Assembly: GCA_036250195.1 (NCBI GenBank)
Contig: JAVHZZ010000002.1
Coordinates: 64,920,205-64,984,204, forward strand
Direction: 5' to 3'
DNA: 64,000 nt
Source of the DNA: Mixophyes australis
Taxonomy: Eukaryota > Chordata > Amphibia > Anura > Limnodynastidae
How positions within the stretch are numbered: the first letter of the stretch is position 1; each line of letters starts with the position of its first letter. Both the position numbers and the translations under genes were made by a program. Of this stretch, positions 58,137 to 64,000 are shown one piece after another. Below the pieces are notes generated by a model. It was not told the DNA's origin. It did not search any database and saw only the letters and a list, made by a program, of their open reading frames with translations.

Positions 58137-58300
58137 TACCACTTTCATACTGCCGCCCCTGCAATATCCCGGGTTTTTGAAGCCGGGTTTTTGCAGGGTC
58201 TCGGAGCGTCCCAGCTCAGAAATACCATTCATACTGCACCTCGGACCCCCTCGGACCCGGGAATTTTCCGGGTTGACCCCATTCATACTGCACAAGTCTG
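58137..58300. repeat. Left terminal and subterminal repeat zone of the Harbinger element
   Basis: TIR followed by CCCGGGTTTTTGAAGCCGGG and two copies of CATTCATACTGCAC (near 58229 and 58289). These repeats are candidates for binding by the Myb-like partner protein; that role is inference from related elements. Confidence 0.75.
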
Positions 58301-58443
58301 TGCCCTGGCAATTTGTGGGAGTCATCACCAGAGCACTTTTCATTGGCTGAAAAACGGTGATGTCATTGAAAGGTGACTGGTTTGTTGACGCATAAAGATG
58401 ATGCTAAAGTGGGTGGTGATTGTTTACCACATTACATTTCATC

Positions 58444-60077
58444 ATGGCCGACGACTCACTTTTGTGTAGCCCAGAGTTCATGTTTGCTAGTATTTTTTTG
58501 ATGTTTTATGCAGCAAATGAGAGTTTGCTGCAGCTGCTGACACTGTGTACTCTTGCACAGTCCCAGTTCAGGAGGAGGAAGGCGAAGTTTATGGCACAAC
58601 AGAGGAAAACTCGGTGTCTATATATGCGCAGGAGGAGAGCGTTTCTAAGGGCCAGCATTGCCTCAATTTTGAGATTCAGTGCTGCCAGTAACCGAACCAT
58701 GCGTGCCAGAGAGCGTAGCCACGGAGAAGCTTTCTGGTCTACTGTGGAAGCGTTTGAGGAACAGCAGTGGATGCAACACTTCAGAATGTCACGTGGGACA
58801 TTTAACTATGTGCTGGACCTTATTACCCCAGCACTTTCCAGGAAGGCCACTAACTTTGGGAAACCTATTTCACGATGTAGGCGCCTTTCTATTGTGTTGT
58901 GGTGGTATGCTACCCCTGGAGAATACCGGACAATCTCCTGCTTGTTTGGAGTGGGGATATCCACGGTGTACACTCTAGTGCATGAAGTCACCACGGCATT
59001 GCTGGAAGCCCTGTATCATCGCTTTATCTCCTTACCGCAAGGTCAGCGCCTGGATGATACAATTGCAGGATTCCTGAAGCGTGGGTTTCCACAGTGTGCT
59101 GGAGCCATAGACGGGACACACATCCCCATCATTGCCCCCACAGACAACCATGCAGATTACTACAACCGCAAATGCTGGCATTCCATCATTCTGCAGGCTG
59201 TGGTTGACCACAACTATTGGTAAGCATTTGTTATGGGTTTTTTGTATGTGACTGTGCTATGTGTAATGCGTATTGTAAAACATATTTATATATGGGTTTT
59301 TTTTATGTTAGTTTCACAGATGTTTTCATTGGGTGGCCTGGACGTTCCCATGACGCCAGAGTTCTAGCAAATTCGGACCTTTACCAAATTGCTGAGGAAA
59401 GACAAGATGGCTGGCTGTTCCCTAGAGAGGTAAATATCGGTGTAATGTTGTATGATGTATTTGTAATTGAAGCTTATATACTATTGTTTGCCATCAATAT
59501 TGTATGTATTTACTGCCCCTTTTTATATACAGATGTAACACTTTCAAAATGCATTTTCACCATATAGTACCAAGTGTACTGCGTTATTTGACCAATATTT
59601 TAAACATGGTGACGTGAAACTGCATGTTTTTATTTACAGAAATCTACGTTTGTTGATGGTGTGGAGATACCGGTACACGTCATTGGGGATGCTGCTTACC
59701 CTTTGAGGCGCTGGCTGATGAAGGGCTTCACTCAGCAACATCACCTGTCTCAGGAACAGATCAGTTTTACACATTCCCTCAGCTCTGCTCGGATGGTGGT
59801 GGAAAATGCTTTTGGGCGCTTGAAAGGACGTTGGCGCTGTCTATTGAAGCGCATTGACATTGACACCAAGCTTGTGCCCCACGTGGTTGCTGGTTGCTGT
59901 ATTTTACATAACATTTGTGAAATTCAAAAAGACCAATTTCTACCTGAGTGGAATGTGCAGGAATCTGAAATGCCAGTGCTGTCAGTGGACTCCAGTACTT
60001 TTGAAGGAGAGCGCACCAATACCTCTGCTGAACTTATTAGGACCACCCTCACTGCCAATTTGACCTCACTTGTTTGA
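58444..60077 (+). CDS. Harbinger transposase (DDE_Tnp_4 / HARBI1-like), three exons
   Basis: Inferred exons: 58444-59219, 59312-59429 and 59640-60077. Donors are TATTG|GTAAGC and GAGAG|GTAAAT; acceptors are TTTTATGTTAG and TTTTTATTTACAG. They join to 443 codons, a usual length for this family. The ATG at 58444 (ATCATGG) is chosen because upstream codons have no ATG. The basic N-terminal part (FRRRKAKFM, MRRRRAFLR) precedes a helix-turn-helix-like region (TISCLFGVGISTVY). The nuclease core has all three acidic residues in typical settings: D223 in GAIDGTHI, D273 in GRSHDAR, and E353 in VENAFGRLKGRWR. The protein would cut and paste the element at TWA sites. No stop or frameshift was found. Splicing is predicted, not shown. 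Confidence 0.9.
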
Positions 60078-60292
60078 ATGTACCACACAAATGTAAAAGT
60101 AAAAAAAAAATGTTTATTTCACATATTGTATTTTGTTTTGTACATATTTCCTCATATGTCTCTTCACAAAAATATAAAATGACACAATACAAAAGTGCTT
60201 ACTTGCATGTAGAAAAAAAATATATATATACACAAGTAGTAAACAGAAGACACAAATGTGCCCAAACAGTAAGTGCAAATTTGCTTTTCAGG

Positions 60293-60348
<56 letters not shown>
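60293..60348. repeat. (TA)n microsatellite between the two Harbinger genes
   Basis: About 28 TA units without interruption. Confidence 0.97.
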
Positions 60349-60352
<4 letters not shown>

Positions 60353-60619
60353 AGGTAACGGTGTGATTCCAGATCACACGTAACATACATGATAACAATT
60401 AACAGTGAAACATTTGACCATAAAACATGATTATTACAATTGCCTATATTGTGGCATTTTTAGTGGTGGAGTGGTTTGGAGCGGATAACCCGGTGGGTAT
60501 TCTATGTTGGGGTTACCCATAGGTTGAGCATGTTGTGTATTGTATACCGGGTTTGGAGGGTTATTGTTGCCTAACATGGGTTGCCCCCGCTGGTACATAG
60601 GATAATGTCCGTCATAATA

Positions 60620-61958
60620 TTAAGGACTTGGAGGAGGTGCTTGCACCCGTGAGAGGAGTCTGTCCATGAATCCCATAATACACTCACGATTTTCGCGTAA
60701 CACGCGTTCCTGCATGTTCATGATTTGCATGAGGAAAGAGTCCTGCAGTTCCCACTCATTGTCCATGAAACGCTGCAGTTGTGTATTCTCGTGTTCCCTC
60801 ATGGTGCTGTCCATCTCACGCAGTTGATCCGTCATGACAGTTGTCATTGTTTTAGTTGCTTGGTCCATTTTGTTGGGCCTTTTGCGTTTTTTTGGAACGT
60901 TGTAAACTGTACGTAGAAAAAAACACAGTAAAACATACATTAGAATATATAATGTGGCAGAACAAAAAAGCAGTGTTGTAAGCTGATATGTGCTTGAGGC
61001 CTCCTCCCTCTTGCTCAGTAGTTTTGCACTGCAACATATGCGTGTTAATGTTTTAATACTTTGTAGTGTATTATATTTGTCTTTTGGGCTTTTTGTTGAT
61101 ATAGTTCTCTTTTTAAAGTTATGTAGAAACATTGGTGTTTGGTTTGCATTTATGTTGATATACTTCTATTTTTTTACAGTTATGTTCAAACATTTTTTTT
61201 TTTATTTTTTTTTTAGTTATGTAGATATATTTATTGGTATTTGGCTTGCATTTCGGTTGATATAGTTCTCTGTTTTTGGGACTTTTGTTTATACAGTTTT
61301 TTGTTTTTTTTAAATTATGTAGATATAAATGTATGTAGATATGGTTGGTTATTATGTGAGATTATTAAAGATACTTACTGTTGGAGCGTAAACTGGGACC
61401 TGGCGTAGACTTTGACACTGGTTCTGGCTGCGTTTCTTGCGAAGTATCTGTAACGACTTGCGCAGCAGGGAATGGCTGTGAATCGTTCAATTCCTCCCAA
61501 GACATGTTGATGTCCTCTGTTGTGGCAGAGCACTCCAGTTCTGGGGTGTCTTCAATAGAATCTTCTATTATTATGGTTGCGGTCTCGCTTGTCTGTGTGC
61601 TCTCTGGTGGTGTTGGTATAGCCGCATCCACATTGCTAGAAGATGACAGTGCAATTGGATTTGTCAGAGGATAATGTCCAAAGACCATATTGCACTGGTC
61701 ATAAAAGGGCCAGTCCATTCTTTCAGCGCCACTTTTGCGCCTGTTGTGGTCATGGACTTTAGTGTACTGCTTCTTCAGGGACTTCAATTTGTTCAGGACT
61801 TGTTGCTGTGTCCTCTTTATGCCACGTTGTGTGAGTATTTTGGCGATGTTGTAGTACACTGTGGCATCCTTCACAGTCCCAGTCACTTGCCTTCTAATTT
61901 CTTCCTCCCCTCTGACATTCAGCAGCTCACGCACCTCTTCATCCATCCAGTTAGTCAT
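60620..61958 (-). CDS. Myb/SANT-like Harbinger partner protein, two exons
   Basis: Inferred exons on the minus strand: 61958-61379 and 60906-60620, with donor AACA|GTAAGT and acceptor TTCTACGTACAG. They join to 288 codons. The N-terminus (MTNWMDEEVRELLNVRGEEE ... GIKRTQQQVLNKLKSLKKQY) has the tryptophan-acidic and helix pattern of the Myb/SANT-like domain found in Harbinger partner proteins. The middle is Ser/Thr/Glu-rich. The second exon begins YNVPKKRKRPNK, a probable nuclear localisation signal, followed by a Met/Glu/Gln-rich segment likely to form a coiled coil (QRFMDNEWELQDSFLMQI). In studied Harbinger elements such a protein brings the transposase to the nucleus and to the element ends. 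No break in frame was seen. Confidence 0.85.
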
Positions 61959-62139
61959 TATTGCTGTATAAAGACTGTTTTTGCAAAATAAAAGGAATTT
62001 TCTCTGTACAAAAACGCTTCTGCTTCAGCTTTAGCTTCAGACCACCATCCACCATCTCTCCTAGAAAGCTTCTACAATGTTCCACGGGCTTCCAACGATG
62101 ACATCATCCTCCAGAGACAGGCAGACAGCCAATCAGCAT

Positions 62140-62360
62140 GTTTTCTGTGCAACCCGGGTTGAAAAACCCGGGTTGCACCATTCATAGTGCAGGCGACCCG
62201 GGTCCGACCCGGGAATTACCCCTTGATAAATCCCGGGTTGAAGACCCGGGTTTTTAGACCTGGGATTTTGGACTTGTACCATTCATACTGCACCAAGACC
62301 CGGGTCGTTTCAGATCGACCCAGGAAAAACCTGGGATTTTGGTGCAGTATGAAAGGGGTA
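62140..62360. repeat. Right terminal and subterminal repeat zone of the Harbinger element
   Basis: Contains CAACCCGGGTTGAAAAACCC then GGGTTG (a near-perfect palindrome at about 62152-62177), further CCCGGGT motifs, CATTCATACTGCAC near 62280 and the TIR. Confidence 0.75.
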
Positions 62361-62363
62361 TTA

Positions 62364-64000
62364 TTAGATCATTCATGTACCCCACAAGAAGCAGTAAAAC
62401 GTTACACCTGTTTTCCTGCATGGGCACCTTCATTTCAGTAATATTGTACTATTATTCCAGGTATTTGTTTCAGCAATTTAGCCAATTCTAATACTGTACA
62501 TAAACTTTGTCTCCAACACACCCTGCAACAAGCCTATAGTTTCCCTCAGAGAAAAATAACATAAAGACTAACAAAGGTCAGGAGACAGCTGATAGCAGCA
62601 ACTATTACAATATTTTCTCATAAACAAGACCACAAAATAAACACATTTACACAGTCCTTTTATATTGAAGGAAAATTTTAGCACAGTCACTCTGGACTGT
62701 TTGTTTATCTTTATTCAGATTAGATTTTTTTTTATACATTTACAGTTCTCAATTTACTTTACAAATTTGTTTTTCCCCATGGAAAGTCCCCCATGTGGAA
62801 ATATTACTGGGGTCAATTGTAAATAATCTCATTTTATAGATTTTGCTGAGTTTGACACCAATTTTTCCTGGTCTCATGAAAACATAAAACGGGAATTTAA
62901 CAATAAAACAGTAAATTAACTGATTGATAAAAAAAAAAAAAAAAAAGATCTGCAATATAACTGAATCAAGTGGAGGCTTCTCTACCTAATATTATAATCC
63001 CCCTTTTTTAAATGAAAAATACTCTTTAAATTAAATCCATCTTAAAAACCACAGGTAGCAAACAGGCATGTTGTACACCTGCTTATTTTAGGGTGCTTAC
63101 ATATATTTCACATAGCAAGCAGTGCAGGCGCTAACTTCCACTCATACAAGCGCCAATACATGCTAAGAGCACTACCTGCTAAGCATCATGGGTAATTTTG
63201 TTTGGCAACAGCTTGGATGCTGCAGGATGCCCACCTATGGGTAGACCAACATAAGCTGCCATGTCTCAGCAGTGGTAATGTATCACACATGCTTTCTACA
63301 CACAACTTTGCTGACTTATAAACAACTCTATAAATAAAAAAGAGTTTAACATTTGTCAATTTCATCCCTAAAAAATGGCAATACTGTACGAACCTTAAGG
63401 CTCCATAATGAACTGTTCCAGGTATGAGAAGACATCCATATGGCAGGGCTGAAGCAAGGTTTGTGTAACGCGTTATCTGAGTGCTCAGTTAACAGCTCTC
63501 AGCTGGTGTTTGTCTTGTAGACAGGCAGGAAGGGGAGAGGAAATGGAGATCAGCTCATAACACCCATTCCACGGATTGCTGCATGCACTCTTCCGTGAAT
63601 GAAAGAACAATATTAATAATGCTGCAACGCACACGCCATCTTTTCAGCATTTCAATATATTATTAGTAATAAAGTACAATTTGCCACCAAGCCACAAAAC
63701 TGCAGCTACAACAGCTGGTCATATAGAACGATCACTACATGTTTTCTACTAAATCCACTGGTAAACTAAACAAAAAGTGGAGCTCAACCTCTATTTTACT
63801 CTAGGAGTATTTTCATTTAATTTTGGAAACTTACTTGCGAGTGTTGCTACAGCTGGACTATAGGATTAGCAGCAATATTGTAGGCTTAATGTCATAGAAT
63901 TAACCAGGATTCCTTGAGTAGCAGAGAAATAACAAAAAAATAAAAGCACAAAACTCCAAATCAAACAAAAACCACTGAAGTTTGAAAAAAGAAAAATAGT
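62364..64000. other. No gene seen
   Basis: AT-rich unique sequence with an A-run at 62929-62946. No exon, transposon end or CpG-rich promoter was recognised up to the window edge. Confidence 0.45.

Larger units (their letters stand above)
58137..62360. mobile_element. PIF/Harbinger DNA transposon, 4.2 kb, apparently complete
   Basis: TIRs begin TACCACTTTCATACTGC at the left and end GCAGTATGAAAGGGGTA at the right. The target duplication TTA is exact (58134-58136 and 62361-62363), the expected 3-bp TWA target of this superfamily. Subterminal zones at both ends are rich in CCCGGGTTTTT and CATTCATACTGCAC motifs. Two convergent genes lie inside: a DDE transposase (plus strand) and a Myb/SANT-like gene (minus strand), separated by a (TA)n microsatellite. 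Neither shows a frame break once introns are removed. Confidence 0.93.

Noticed and set aside
58420..58443. Upstream extension of the transposase frame before 58444
   Set aside because: It has no ATG (begins TTG). The ATG at 58444 is the first and has a suitable context.

Overview
This is repeat-dense vertebrate nuclear DNA, not bacterial or viral. The repeat content (L2-type LINEs, tRNA-derived SINEs with an L2-like 3' tail, many hAT MITEs, a two-gene Harbinger transposon) points to an amphibian, probably a frog; that assignment is inference. One host exon is recognisable: the first coding exon of an FNDC3A-like gene on the minus strand at 48455-48595, with good splice sites on both sides. 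Coordinates below about 48 kb are therefore probably the following intron, and those above it the 5' intron or upstream DNA. No other host exon was found by reading.

Layout. 1-5.8 kb: an L1 ORF2 C-terminus, a 39-bp minisatellite, a short LINE tail with target-site duplication (TSD), a fossil protein domain and a CR1/L2-like LINE end. 8.5-19.4 kb: L2 copies (one 2.5-kb copy nearly intact and sitting inside a MITE), hAT MITEs, TA-target MITEs, and a SINE carrying a nested MITE. 20.9-21.4 kb: a possible LTR fragment.

22.2-43 kb holds the most unusual feature. Three copies of one non-autonomous hAT family (10.1, 1.1 and 2.3 kb) share termini, 8-bp TSDs and an internal palindrome, but each carries a different expanded tandem array. 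The largest array is about 9.2 kb of almost pure purine sequence. A unit that is single-copy in one element is expanded in another, which suggests the transposon carries seeds that amplify independently after insertion.

45.3-47.6 kb: a long inverted repeat (arms of about 0.38 kb, loop of about 1.46 kb) with an LTR-like insert in the loop. 50-55.5 kb: L2 fragments and a SINE. 58.1-62.4 kb: an apparently intact 4.2-kb PIF/Harbinger element with TTA TSDs, matching terminal inverted repeats (TIRs), a three-exon DDE transposase with all catalytic residues, and a convergent two-exon Myb/SANT-like partner gene. Most long open frames in the window are by-products of tandem arrays whose unit length is a multiple of three, and are not genes.
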